From positions 57,363,627 to 57,427,626 of the forward strand of contig CM072803.1 of assembly GCA_037013495.1 (NCBI GenBank): a stretch of DNA of 64,000 nt, in the 5' to 3' direction. Numbering within the stretch: position 1 is the stretch's first letter; each line of letters starts with the position of its first letter. This DNA comes from Hippophae tibetana (taxonomy: Eukaryota; Streptophyta; Magnoliopsida; Rosales; Elaeagnaceae). The notes beneath the pieces were generated by a model that was not told where the DNA came from, made no database searches, and was given only the letters and a program-made list of their open reading frames with translations. Both the position numbers and the translations under genes were made by a program. Below, in pieces: positions 10,766-24,239 of the stretch.

Positions 10766-13300
10766 AGGGAATATCATGTTACTTTACATTTAATAAAAGG
10801 ACTCAAAGATTGTATGGAAGATGGACCTTTTCTTTTCAGCTTAGGACTCAGATTTGTGTATATCAACAATGAAATGCGAGGTAAGATTGAGAAAAAGTGC
10901 AATGCACATATGTTCAGAGTTTGTATTGTCCGCAAAGCAAAAACTAGCGGCTGGCTAAAGCCAAAAGATCTAGCAGAACTTGGCTTTAAAACAAAGATAT
11001 TAAAACGTGGTCATTACATTAGAATTCTGGTAGTGGTATGGTAGTTACAACATTTGATTTTGTATTCTACAAGTTTCAGTTCAATTCACATAAATTAAAA
11101 ACTAGGAAATTAAATCTGCTAATATCTCTAAGAAATGTTACTTAATTAGCATTCCATGAGACAACAAAGATGGGATTTTTGACATGTATGTTGAAACAGC
11201 ATATAAAAACAAGATATGAATAATATTATCGATATATTGAAAAATACTGTTTAGATTGAGTTGTGAACTAGGTCGTTCTATTTGAGACGTTTGACGACTC
11301 TGTTTAAAGTTGTACAAGCAAATACAGTTTCGTCGTACTTGGGATAAAACAACCCAGAATATACTAGAATAACTTGTAAGATTGTGCATCAGTAAAATGT
11401 ATCTATTGACTTGAACATTTGCACATTGTTGATGCTTCAGAATATACTAGAATAACTTGTAGTTTTGAACTCTATCTCTAACAACATTACACACACAATT
11501 TTTCCAAGATGTGGTTCAAAAAGTCCATGTTTTACGATCATGCATATGTATCCTAGTATAGTGAATGATGCTCTAGTAAATTTTGCCCAAAAATTTCATA
11601 AGAAACTATCACACTTTCACATTGTCTATAAAGAGTACTCATATAGTTATGTATTTCACTCCACATAGGGTATAGAACTCATTAAGAGTTAATAATTAAC
11701 TCATCCTTTTTACCGCTTTGAGACTTATGCTTCTTATGAACAGTCGGTCAAGCAATGACGATGACGACAACAACGCACGCGAGCATGTGTGGACCCACAA
11801 TTGCCTAAATCTCCTCTCTTTTCACAAAAATAGGTGCTCCTTAGGACCCAATCTTAATTGTAAATCATTTTCTATATAAAAAAACTCCTTATAAAAGTAA
11901 TACACAAACCTTTTAGAAGAGTAAAATTATACATTTTTTCTCATTATTTTATTATTTAAATTCATATTATTTTCAACAATGTCCTTCTAAGAAGCCTCAA
12001 GGTAGCAACATTGAAGTGGTTTGGAGAGCTACCCCTGACACCATTTCTATCTACAAATAGTTAGGTAAAGTTGTTCATCACTTAATTTACAAGTTACGAT
12101 ACGGCCTGGAAAAAGGATTGTGACTCACCATCATCCCATAACCCAGAAAAATCCTTGAACCATATCCTGAAATTCAAGAAAGAAAGAGTAGACATAGGAG
12201 GTATAGAGGAGTCAATTATCGTAGAGGCATTCAAATTATTGAATTGTTAGTGTATATAGATGTATCTTATATTGATAAAAAATAGATACTAATGTAATGT
12301 TTAAGATTAAATCATTTATGTTAGTAATACATTATATAAAATTTACAAGAATAACATTTAAGAAGCCCCAACATTATTAAAAATGTATACTTTAACCTTT
12401 TTTTTTACGATAGATGGGTAATATTCCATTACGATGCTCCTCTTTTTCCTTTAAAAGATATATATATATATAATTTACAGATAAGATTATTTAAAAAAAT
12501 GAATCATTTTTTAACATTTTTAACCATAAATTTCATGTCAATTTTAAGGGTAAATCAACGTTATATATGATTTTACATTGATTGACTCGTATAACTTATC
12601 CAATAAAATAGTTATTTTAATATTTTTTAATTTTATATGCATTTAAAGTCGATTTATTAGTAAAATTGATTTTAAATTTTAAATAGTAAACTTTTGTATA
12701 TGTAATTTTTATTATAATTAATATACTTATGCTATCTTTCACGGATGTAATAGAAAATTAATTTTCTTAATATTAGGTCTTTTTAATTAATATGCTTAAT
12801 TTTTAAATTTAAAAAAATATATAAAATATAATATATATCATATATTATTATTTAAAAATATAAAGATATATTTTTTTCTAAAATGTATTTAAAATACAAA
12901 CACGTGCGTTCCAAGTAATTCATTAAAATGTTAAAAATAATTACTCTTAGTTTTAATTTAATTAAAATTATACAATTATTATTTAAAAAATTAAAAATAT
13001 ATCTAATATCGTAAATAAATTTTAAAATAATTATCAATATTTTAAATATTAATAATTTATTACTTAATTAATAAAAAATATAAATATAAATACATGCTTT
13101 AAAATACTAACTCTTCGTTACTTAATTGATTAAAAATTAAAGATTCATAATAAATTATATAATAACTAAGAAGCTAAAAGTAATAATAATTACTATGTAA
13201 AATATGTAAATAATTTTAACCAAATATATATATATATATATCCCGTAAATTAATTTAAAAAATATCACGCTTTACACACTTATCAGTATTAGTTTTAGCA
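10766..13300. other. Intergenic DNA, no supported gene
   Basis: This contains the uclacyanin upstream region and a long AT-rich spacer. Short frames (for example 10814-11044) lack recognisable motifs. A less AT-rich patch at about 11960-12250 has broken frames (GSNIEVVWRATPDTIS in one) that I could not assign to any family. Confidence 0.5.
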
Positions 13301-13327
13301 AAAAGATGTTGGATTTCACGTTAACTG

Positions 13328-13367
<40 letters not shown>

Positions 13368-13368
13368 C
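13328..13368. repeat. (TA)n(GA)n compound microsatellite
   Basis: About 10 TA units pass directly into about 9 GA units. It lies 87 bp beyond the stop codon of the three-exon gene, probably in its 3' UTR or just past it. Confidence 0.93.
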
Positions 13369-13454
13369 AAAGTAGTGTATTTATTGCTTGACAAGCTGGC
13401 TTTTTGTTCCACAAGATTCTATTCCTTGTTACTTCCATCAACAATGGAGGTGTA

Positions 13455-16400
13455 TCAGACTTGGACGCTATCATTTACAGCTATGGGGTTCGTCTTTTTC
13501 TTCCTCTCAACAAAGTTGGAGCATGAAATCAAGCTTGGGAAGCAATGTGCTGACCTAATTGTTCTATCCTTTTCACTAAACATGTCTCCATTAGTAATCC
13601 TTTCATTACTACAGACATTGCTAGCTTCAGATTCAACATCTTTTTGTTTTTCTTCTGACTTTCCATTGACAATGTCTCTGGCATCAACGAGTTCATCCCT
13701 AACTGCATCCTTGCCTTTGAAGCTCTCACGGAATAGATCAATTAGTTTCTTTTTCTTCTCTGCAGGGGATGACATTCCAGGTACAGAACCATGATTTTTG
13801 TCCTCTGAAAGGGTTTTGTTAACTCCAGAGAACCTATGATGAACCGGTGTGCTTCCACGGGATGGGGTAAAATCTGCATAAGAGTCAACCAACAAATACT
13901 CAAAAAAAAAATGACATGAAAATGACTAAAAATCTGTAAATGAAAGTACTGTAATTGCTAGACTCTGTTATTCAAAATCTTTTAAGAGACTGAGACGCGC
14001 AAATTTTTGGATATATATCTGAGTGTCGAAAATACCAATCTTTCAAAAAACAAATTTGTCAATTTATACTAAATTAAATACCAAATTCATGTCCATTGTC
14101 ACGTCGCACACGAATACTTTATAAAATATAAAAAATCCAAGTAACATAGGTTAAGCTATTAAAGATACTTTTAAAACTAAGGATGAAAATGTCAACAATA
14201 TGATTGATGTTTTCGTGAGAGTCGTTATTTTGCACATCTCGATATAGAAATATAATATCCATATATTTTGATTAAATTATCACAAAATTGTTGAAAATGT
14301 CTATAAATTATTACTTAAATATTGTTATCGTTAAATTGTCGTTAAATTTTTTTTTACTAAAACATCCTAGATATTGTAGATATTATCGATAAAATATTGT
14401 TAAAAAATATCGACAAAATATTAAAACTATCAATAAAATTTATTTTCATATTGTCGAGATTTATCTATTTACTATAGTTAATACGATTAGATAATTTACT
14501 TAATTATTTCAAACATTTTATCTATTCTATAATCTTTTGCAAAAAATAATATGTATTTTATTATACATTTTAATTAATTGGTTCATTTATACTCTCGAGA
14601 TTTCTAAAAATATCTAGAATACCCCTAGACTTTATGGTTAATACCATTGGTGTCCTTAAAATCTAATGGTGTTAATTTTTCCATCCATAACTATTCATAT
14701 TTCTATTACTTGGCCATGATGTCAATTTTTGGATCATATCGTCATTTTTAATCAGGGATTAATATTGATTGAGTTGACCTATTTGATTGTCTTTATCTAT
14801 TTGCGGAAGGTAATAATATTTCTAAAAAGTTTATTGTTTGTTGGTATAAATCTAATTTTTTTTTATATTCATTACAATTGCGAAGTATATTATATTCTTC
14901 ATTGTGTTGATTACTTATTTCTAATCCTGAATCAATTCATTGTTTTTTAAAATTTAAAATTATTCTTCCATTTGTTAAATCTAATAGTTCTAATTTATGT
15001 ACTAATGATTCGATATTCATAGGATATTATCTTAATAAGTCATATGTATTGAATGCTAATTATTTTGTCCTATTCGTAGTATACAAACATGTTTTTCATG
15101 TGTACAAACAATGCACTTGTAATTTTCAAAGAAATAGTATTCAAACATTAAATTGTTGAATTCATCTTCTTATATTCTTACATATTTTTTACTAAAATAG
15201 TCTCTTAATGTCCTTGAAACAAGATAGTCTATAATACTTGTAATAGCTTTAATATAATTTGTGTAGATGCGTTAAATCTTTTAAAACTTTCAAGACAAGT
15301 TTCATAATCCTCATCTTTAAAGTATTCATTTAAATGATAGATATATCCGTTATCAAAATTTTTTAATAAAATTAATTTTTTATCTTTAATTTCGTTTGGA
15401 GTTAGTTGTTTATTTTTAAATACAGTTTCCTTTTTATCAATATTATAACTTGATGTAAAAAAATATTTAACATTCAATATTCTTAATGGTTTTTTTAACA
15501 ACTAAATATTCTTTTTCATTACTGTGGTAATTTAATAGTGAACCTTGGAAAGATGCTGATATATATCTACAAAGATATTCATTTTTGTCATCTATTTTTA
15601 CTTTCAAAACTGCTCTCCAATATTCTTGTGAATCATCTGTTTCAATTATCATTTTATCATCATGTCCTGAATGATATAAAGTTGGAAAAAAATTTACCTT
15701 TGCTTTTACTTTATCCATATACAAAGTATCTTCTTCTGTCCAGTTTCAGATATAATCTTTTTTCAATTTTCTTGTAAAGGTTTTCACATTTCTGTAAATT
15801 TCTTGATGTATGTTTCTACATATGTTAAACATCCTAAAAATCTTTGTAATTAATGTCTTTTAATTCACTAAGAAAACCTTGATTATTGTTTAGTATATGA
15901 GATGGTAAATTATGTTTTTCATCTTCAATTTTCAATCCTAAATATTTATTTTTTTTCTTAAGCAAGTACTGCTTTTTATTTCAGAGAGTACTAGGGGTGT
16001 CCATGGTCCAGTTTGATCCAGTTTTGAGTAAAAAAACATTTAACTGAAGAGTCCATCATCAATGGTTTTTTTATTCAATGCTTTGATTTATGATTTTTAA
16101 TTCCAAAAGTTTTTGAATTTATTTTCCAAATTCAATCTTATCTTCTGGAGTATAAATCATTGGTTTTACTCTTATGATTTTATTAGGATCTCTTAATTTT
16201 ATGTTGACTATTTGTCTTGAATTTATTTATTTATTTTTGGATCCAAAGAATTTTCTGAAATAAATTTTTAATAGTTTTCTAATACTTGTTTGGGATTTGT
16301 CTTCCTGTATTTCATTGAGAAAAAAAAATTGTTTTTCTTTTATATGTATGAAGTATCTAATGAAATATTTTCTAAATAAGGTTTTTATTATACCTCATCA

Positions 16401-19400
16401 CATTTTTTCTATTTATGTTGTTGCTTAAAAATTGAGTTTGAGACAAATAAATTTTTTCTTATTTTTGATACATATATGGTATCACCATCTAATATTATTA
16501 GACATATTTTATCTAAATATTGTGTGATAGGTTAATATAAGTTTAGAAAAGTATTCTCTATTAATAAATCAATTTTTGTTTACTGATGATATATGGTAGG
16601 AATGTGAAATTTTTCTCCTCCTATCATTATATCTGTATTTTTTAATACTTTATTAAGATTTATTGTAGTATTACTAACAATTTTTAAAATTAAATCTTTT
16701 GGTACTCGTTTTCAATTTTTTTCTAAAAATATATATTTACTTGTTATTAGCTCATGTGTCTATATATGCATGTAGATGATAGCTGGTATAACTTTTAAAT
16801 TTTAATCCTACTTTGATATAGGTATTATTTGGATTTGTAATACTATACAAATCATTCATCTTCTTACGAGGAATATCCATAATCTGAGTGGTCATATTCT
16901 GAGTCAGTTATTTATTCTTTGGTTTCTTCTAATAGATAAATACTATAAGTATCTTCTATATCAGATTCCTCAATTTATTCTAATTCCATTTTGAAAGCTT
17001 TCTCTAAGATTTTTTCTTTTCTTCTTTTCTGAAAATTCATTTTTAAATTCTTTCTTATGTTGTAGCTTGCTTGGACATTCATTGACATAATGTCCTTTTT
17101 TCATTATAGATCCAACATTTGCATTTTTTCTGTCTTGAACAACAATAATTCATGTTTTAAGGAGATTTATTCCTCCTTCTAAAATATCTTTTTTATAGGT
17201 TTCTCTATTAAATTTTCTTTTATATTTTTAAAAATCTTGTTTCCTAAATTTATATCTTTTAAATTTTTTGTATTTTAAAAAATTTTGTTTATAAGGTTTT
17301 ATATTATATTTATATTTTTATGGTATTTTAAAATCTTTTGTATCACAACAAATTTTATCATTTCATCTTATTTATTTATATTCATTTATTTCTTGGTATT
17401 TAATAATTATCTAATTTTTGAGGTTTCTTATTCTTCTTCTTAGGGTATATGGTAAGGTTTTATGTAATGTTCCAGGTAGTTTCTGGAAAAATATTTTTTT
17501 ATAAGTTGTTTGCATAGAGAGTGGTAATTTATGATATTTCATATTCATAAATAAAAGAATTTATGTAACACATGTCACAAATTTTCATATTTGTTAGATG
17601 TTATTTAGCTTCATTGATTTCATTTTCACTGGACTCAATGATAGTTCTACATTTATCTTCTCCAATAAATTCCTTCTATATTTCATTTATTATTGTATCC
17701 AAGTATTCTCTTCCTGGGAGCATTCCTTGCATTAATTAATGTTATTGATCTGTTAAGTTTAAAAACCAAATTAACATTTCTTATCATTTTATGAGTTACT
17801 AGTACTCAACAGATTGAAGGATTTATTTGGGTAGTTTGAGAGATTTGTATGAGAACATTCATACCACTAGCCCATACATATAAAGTTTTTTTTTCTATCT
17901 CTTATACAATCTAAATCTAAAATATCAGACTTATAATTATCATGGAATTTGAATTCTAATAGAATACTTCCTCTAGTTCCCCAATGAAAACCATCCTCCA
18001 TTTTAGGTGGTTTTTTTCTATCTGTGGCATCAAGTTGTTTTTTCCTTTTCCTATTTCTTTATCCCCTGTGTAAGTAAGATGTTCCTTCTTGATAAAGAAC
18101 AGATAATAAAACTGGTTTCATATGACCTTTTGGGATCATATTTTCTGGTTCAGAATCAATTTCACTTATTAGAGTCATATTATCTTATTCTTTGTTTGTA
18201 CAAAGTTTTTCATTATAATATTCTTCTATTTCTTCATTAGTTAGTGTTAACAAACTAACTAATTTTTCTATATCTCTATTTTTAGGATTCATGAATTTTT
18301 TTCTCTAATTCTTTCCAATATTCCATTAAATTGAAATTAAATCTTTTTTATCAAATTATTTATACATCTTTTCTTAGTTCTAAAAATTTCATGTTTATAT
18401 CTTGTTGTAGTTTATTATAACTACATTTTTTTATTTCTTTTAATAATTCTTTATGTTTCAATTATATCTTGTAGGCATTTTGTATTTAATTCTAAGACTT
18501 AATCTATTTCCTCTAGTTTCAAAGTTTCAAATAATATTGCTTGATTTTTTGCTATGCCTATTAGGCTTTCCATCTCCTTCATGGTCTATAAAAATAAATC
18601 TTAGTATAATAGTGTCTAACATCATTACTTTTTTTTACTTGTAAGGGGTTTTTCTTTGATATCTAATTAAAATTCCTTTGGTATTTTAAAATCTATTAGT
18701 ATTTTTGGTTTTATTATTTGTCAAAGTTCTTTGAAAATTGTCTATTTTTATTAAATTCATTTTGTCAATATATTGAACTATTATGACTATTTGTTAAAGA
18801 ATATGCTATTAGATAATGTATTGAAAATGAATGATTTCATTTTTTCATTAAATTTTTTTTTTCAATTCATAAACTAAACTTAATACTTAGTTTAGGTTTT
18901 TATCATGGATATTAATAGAAAATCTAAGATATATTGTAAATTTTAACTTTTAGTATCATAAGTTAACATGGATAATTCCTAGTAAAGCATATTTCCTATT
19001 TATTATTTTGTTATCTAATAATGCAATTTTTATTGGTGTATTTATTCCTTCTTTGAAATAAATTTTTATTAATATTTGAATTCATCCTAAATAGATGTAT
19101 CTAATTTTTTCTTTATCTTTTTAGAAAATTTTGAATAACTTGTTTAATATAATTTCTTTAACAATTAATGGTATATTATAAATTCTTTTTGCATTTGTAA
19201 TATTAATACTAATTTCTTTGTTACTTATTCCAAAATAAATTGTCTTTTCTAATAAATAATTTTCTTAGAGATGAGAATGATAGGTATTTAAATCTCTCTC
19301 TTTAATATTTAATTTTGTTTTTTGAATTTCTTAAAATTTCTTTTTTACTTATTATCATTTCCCGTGAAAAACATAATAAGATATCTTCTGTTTCTAACTC

Positions 19401-22400
19401 TACTCTTTTTTGGTTTATTTTTTCTTCTTCCATTTAGGAATATTAATATGCACTTAGGTTAGATTTAACTTCTGTTATTTTTTATGGATATTTTTGAATT
19501 TTTTTTAAACTTTATGGGTATTTTTAAAGATACCTCAAAACTTGAAATATTTTTTATAATAATCCATTATAAATACTTAAAAATACATGTATTAAATAAA
19601 AAATTAGTTTAGAATATAAGTAATTGATTTTTTTATATTTTATAAAATTTTATTAAAAAAATTGATAAATTTACAAGAATTACGGTGATTTTTCTAAAAT
19701 TTCAGTTGACAACAATAATATTTTTGACATTTTCGTAAAAATAATATCTCATAATCTTGCTAAAATGCAAAACTCAACCTATAGTCAACCTGTTAAACCA
19801 TGTGTCATAGAGTTCAAAAGCGTATCAAGAAAACAACAATAAAGTGATAAGAGTAAAGAATAAAAGTGTTGTGATGTATCTCACCACCATTGACACTATA
19901 GAAATCATCTTCGCAATCTGAGTCCAACCATGGACGAGAATCAAAAAAGGCCTCATCTTTGCTACCTACAGAGAGCAAGATATACCATATATGTTAAGTT
20001 CAAACATTTAGAGTAACTTAAGTCTCAAGTTATGAGAGAGAGAGAGTGTGGCTAAAAGGAAGGAAGGACTTAATACAAATGCCTAGAGTAGCATTTTAAA
20101 ACATCCTCACAAATGCAAAGAAGAAGATGCTAGTCTAAATTCTCATACTTTCAATTCTTCCTTCAACCGGAACCAAGTTAAACATGACATCTGAAACCAG
20201 ATTTGTCATCTCTAAGAATCAAATAATATATGAAGACTTAATTATAGCCAGTCTCATTTGTTCACAATTGCTTGCTAGGATATGCCCTGATATTATTATC
20301 ATAGAGAATGTCAAAATCCAACATAGTTGTCACACACCTGCACTTCTACCATTGAGAACTAAGATCTCAAACATTGTGTTGAGCTTGAGTTATAACCCAA
20401 CAGATTAACCTATTAGGAGTAACAATCCATCCAAAATATATACTTATTTTGCTCTTCATATTTATCCAATGTAGGACTCGGTAGCACATCCAACAAAGGG
20501 TAATATTTTACTTTCATGAATTAAGTGGCATGATTCACCAGAAATTCCCTATGACATGAACATCCATTGGATAAACAGTTGGGGTGTTTTTGCAGTAGCA
20601 TAATCTAATTCTCTCGAAAAATCTCATTATATCATGTAGAATTTTCAATTTACTGCATTTTGGTCTTGCCATCCCCAATCAACGTCAATAGTCACGAAAA
20701 ATCATCACTACCTATGACATTGCCACATGATACATTGAAATAAGCAGTGCACAACCAATGGTACTCCTGCAAACTGAAATTTAATGAAATAAAAGAGTTA
20801 TTTCCAATTAATGTCAACTATATCCGATACTAGGGAACATTCGTTTGGTTGACTAGAAGTTAGATCTGTACATAAATAAATAAATTAATAAGCTTATAGC
20901 AGAACTAATACTAAATGAATATTAAAAGATAAAATAATTTATTTTATTTAAGGGTTTTTTTCTTATTTTTGTTTGTATTACTAGAATCCTACATGAAAAC
21001 TTTATGAATTATTTTAGGGATTTTTCAACTTTAAATAACTAGTCCTGTGTTTGTATAAGACATCCTAAAATATAAACTTAATAACATTAAAGAAGTTCTC
21101 TTCTTTCTTTTTTCTCTTATCCCTAATTTTTAGGAATAAGTTTTCTTCTGTTTGAAAGTTAAAGTCCTTTTATTCGTGAGATAGAGGAATATTTTTAAGC
21201 TAGTCCTACTGTAGAGTTGTTAGAATACTCGTGTAAAGATAGATAACATAGTTAGGCTTGTCCTATTCTAAATTTGCTAGAGTGTTTTCCAAGATAACAG
21301 TTCTCTTGTGTTTGTTTCATAACACAAATACGAGGACCGCTAACCAGAGAGTGAGTCTCGCTAACTTTGTTCATATTTCTCTTATTTCTTAAGTACTTTC
21401 ATATTATTGGTACATTTGCGCTTTCATCCTACGTCAGGTGGTATCAGAGTGAGGTTCAGCTTGGGAGAATAGAGCATAATCAAGTGACACGAGAAGTTTA
21501 TCAATCGTGAGGAGATTCGGCACCAAATAGAGGAGTTTACTGCAACCGTTGTTCAACTGACTAATAATGAAAATAGACCTCAAGTCCAAGCCCAAGAAGT
21601 AAGGGGTACACATGGAGATAGGATCAAGCCAATATCACCCAGAAGACAAGGTGAAGAATTACCTCTAAGGAGACCTGTTGATTCAATACCCCCAAGAAGA
21701 CATGCTGCCCTCATTGATAGTTCTAGTGATGAAGAATTAGAAGAATATTTCGGAGGTCAAGCCAAAGGAGAACATCATCAAAGAGACCAAGAACCACAAG
21801 ATTATCGTCTCAAAATTGACCTTTCTATTTTTTATGGAATTATGAATATGGAGGATTTTCTTGATTGAATCTCAGAGGTGGAACAATTCTTTAATGTTAT
21901 GGCCATTCCAGAGGAAAAACAAGTTAAACTGGTAGCCTACCAACTCAAGGGAAGAGCTTTAGCATGGTGGGACCAACTCCAAAAAAATAGAATAAGACAA
22001 AAGAAAGCTCCAATCAGAACATGACCTTGGATGAAGCGATATCTAATACGTATATTTCTTCCTTCTAATTATGAACAAATATTATTTCAACAAAATATCA
22101 AAATTGCAAACAAAGGAATCGTTCAGTTCAAGAGTATACTATAGAATTTCACTATTTATCTACACGAAATGATTTGACTGAACCTAAAGCACAACAAGTT
22201 GTACGCTATAGTGGTGGACTCCGTCTACCAATACAAGATCGAGTATCCTTGCATCCAATATAAACAGTCATTGATGCCTACAACATGGCTCTCAAAGTGG
22301 AGATGTAGTTGGGTAGGACAAATTCAAGTACAAGATTCGCCAAGGCCATTACTTGAAACAACTAGGCCAACATATAACAAAGGAAAAGCACCTGAAGATA

Positions 22401-24166
22401 GCACATCAAAAACAAAGCAAACTCAATCTGCAGAAAACACTGCTCGTAATCCTCCACAAAACTCTTATAGACGCCTAGCACTAGAAAAATGTTATAGATG
22501 CCTAGCACTAGAAAAATGTTATAGATGCGGAAAAGTGCTCATCGTTCTAACCAATGCCCAAAGATAGGAGCAGTCAACCTGGTGGAGCAAGACTATGAAG
22601 TCTAACATGGAAACTTTATGAACTATTGTAGAGACTTTTCAACTTTAAATAACTAGGCACGTATAAGGCATCCTAAAAAATAATCAACTTAATAATACTA
22701 AAGAAATTTTCTTCTTTTTATTTTCTCTTATTCCTATTTTTTAGGAATAGCTCTTCTTTCTTCCGTTTAGAAGTTAAAGTCCTTTTATTTGTGAGATAGA
22801 GGAATATCTTTAGGCTAATCTTACTCTAAAGTTGCTAGATTATTCGTCCAAAGATAGATAACATAGCTAAGTCTGTGTTATTCTAAATTAGCCAGAGTAC
22901 TTGGTTAGATAATAGTTTTCTTGTATTTGTTTCATAACACAAATACGAGGACCTCTAGTTACAAAGCAAGTCTAGTTAGCTTAAATTTTGTTCATATTTT
23001 TCTTATTTCTTAAATACTTTCATATTTTTCTTATTTCTTAAATACTTTCATATTATTAATACATTCGTGCTTCCGTCCTGCATCAAGAACAACCATAACA
23101 GAATAGGATAGGCAAAGTAGGGCCACATCTTTGAAAGAATAATACTATAGCTAAACAAGTAGCTATGCTTTGTCATATATTCTGTGGTGAGAGCACTTTC
23201 AAGGAAATAGAAAATCCACCAAGTTCTTTCAAATCAAAGTAATTTTTTATTCTCCACCGCGAGATTCTGAGACTTCAAAGTTCAGAAAATTTATGATGAT
23301 TCCAATTCCAGATGGAAAAATTGACCTTGCACTCTCCCAACAAAAATATATAGGATATGATCATACAAAATGTAAACGCAAGGAATAAGACTTGTGGGCT
23401 AATTTAGAAAAATTAAACAGTAATTCGGACGCAACATCCATCATGATATGCAGGGTACTAGCATCATGGTTGGAGTCTTAAAAGAAACACAAGATTGTAT
23501 AAAAAATATAAAAAAAAAAATTTAAACCAAGAGAAATTAAGAAAACACAAATTTCATTAAAGTGAGTCAAGCAAAATTTGCAAAATGAAACATCAAACCA
23601 AACATGAAAACATGAAAACATAAAAACAAGAACACCACACAAAAGGAAATCCAGAATAAATATAAAAGCATTAAAATCAACATGGATTCACAGTAAGTAA
23701 AAGTTGCAGTAAACACAAAACATTTTTACCAACAAGAAAAAAGAATAAGAAAGAAGTAATCAAAAAATCAAAGAAAGAAAGAAAAATAATATAATTAGAA
23801 CCTATTATAAATATTAAAAAAAAACAATTATGCACAAGACTTAAAATCAAATTTAGAAATCAAATGAAAAGGACAATTTCTTCGCTCAAACATCGAAAAA
23901 GAAAACCATCCAACTAATTCTTATGCATAAAACAAACAACAAATTTTTAATCAAAAGTCGTATATACCATAGTCTCCAAAAGTCATGACCGAAAGAGAAG
24001 GCGACAATTGAGATTTATGAACATCTTTGATCCGAAAGTTCACATTGTTTGGATATTCCTTCACTGGTGATGGTGGAATCACAAGCTTGCCACCATTAGA
24101 CTCTAATGACATCTTAAGTTTCAAAGCGGCGTCTGAGTTCCTACTCACCGAAGAACAAGCACCCAT
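13455..24166 (-). CDS. N-myristoylated plant protein of the [27 protein letters not shown] family, three exons
   Basis: Exon 1 is 24166-23968, exon 2 is 19965-19885, exon 3 is 13873-13455. All junctions are GT..AG and all phases agree, giving 232 residues. The N-terminus MGACSS is a textbook myristoylation (Gly2) plus palmitoylation (Cys4) signal, so the protein probably sits on membranes. Exon 1 also has [13 protein letters not shown]. Exon 2 encodes [20 protein letters not shown] and then FYSVNG. Exon 3 starts [15 protein letters not shown], followed by [18 protein letters not shown] and, near the end, a [17 protein letters not shown] block. From memory this is the order seen in a plant-only uncharacterised family (Arabidopsis At3g27210 type). 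No enzymatic domain is recognisable and I propose no biochemical function. Introns of 4,002 and 6,011 bp are unusually long and hold an LTR element and a fossil virus. The coding frame looks intact. Confidence 0.88.
15490..16400 (-). pseudogene. Fossil caulimovirid RT / RNase H region
   Basis: The region has the thumb motif [12 protein letters not shown] of the reverse transcriptase. It then has the RNase H blocks [11 protein letters not shown] and [11 protein letters not shown] and, further on, NYHSNEKE. These are characteristic of Caulimoviridae rather than Ty3/gypsy. It is broken. Confidence 0.82.
18650..19430 (-). pseudogene. Fossil caulimovirid movement-protein region
   Basis: Short blocks such as [18 protein letters not shown] and [12 protein letters not shown] fit the 30K-type movement protein of Caulimoviridae. 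It is the most upstream recognisable part of the fossil and is broken. Confidence 0.72.
20994..23085 (+). mobile_element. Gag-only LTR retroelement in intron 1
   Basis: Two direct repeats, 20994-21436 and 22608-23085, start TG and end CA and align along their length with roughly one difference per 7-10 bases by eye. The right copy carries a small internal duplication (about 22990-23050). Just inside the left copy lies TGGTATCAGAG (21439-21449), a primer-binding site for initiator tRNA-Met. The 1.17-kb interior shows only a Ty3/gypsy-type gag with a zinc knuckle and no pol. It is oriented opposite to the host gene. LTR divergence suggests an old insertion. No clear 5-bp target duplication remains. 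Confidence 0.85.
21480..22590 (+). pseudogene. Ty3/gypsy gag remnant
   Basis: Blocks [20 protein letters not shown], then [14 protein letters not shown] and [13 protein letters not shown], are characteristic of plant Ty3/gypsy Gag. A CYRCGK knuckle lies near 22500, preceded by a short in-phase duplication. Broken fossil. Confidence 0.85.
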
Positions 24167-24216
24167 GTCTCTATTTCTCTCTCTAACCCAATAAAACCAC
24201 TCTGAACATCACGAAC

Positions 24217-24225
24217 CTATATAAT
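24217..24225 (-). promoter_or_regulatory. Candidate TATA box of the three-exon gene
   Basis: ATTATATAG on the minus strand, about 50 bp before the start codon. This would leave a leader of only about 20 bp, so the true start may lie further upstream. Weak evidence. Confidence 0.35.
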
Positions 24226-24239
24226 AAATTAGACCAGGG

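Larger units (their letters stand above)
15190..19440 (-). mobile_element. Endogenous caulimovirid (pararetrovirus) fossil in intron 2
   Basis: Minus-strand remnants follow the order of a caulimovirid genome: a movement-protein region (about 19430-18650), a coat-protein region ending in a CCHC-type zinc knuckle (about 17110-17040), an aspartic-protease region (about 16800-16740), then reverse transcriptase and RNase H (about 16400-15490). All frames are interrupted many times, so this is a dead copy, probably millions of years old. The genus is uncertain; an organisation with MP upstream of CP and RT suits several genera with few ORFs. No LTRs or other end repeats were seen, consistent with illegitimate integration. 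It lies in the sense orientation of the host gene. Confidence 0.8.

Noticed and set aside
10814-11044. 76-codon plus-strand frame upstream of the uclacyanin gene
   Set aside because: No recognisable motif and no promoter context; length is compatible with chance.
11938-12260. Less AT-rich patch with fragments such as GSNIEVVWRATPDTIS
   Set aside because: It could be an old gene remnant, but frames are broken and I recognised no family, so no call was made.
13306-13794. 162-codon plus-strand frame
   Set aside because: It is the antisense shadow of exon 3 of the three-exon gene plus the TA/GA microsatellite.
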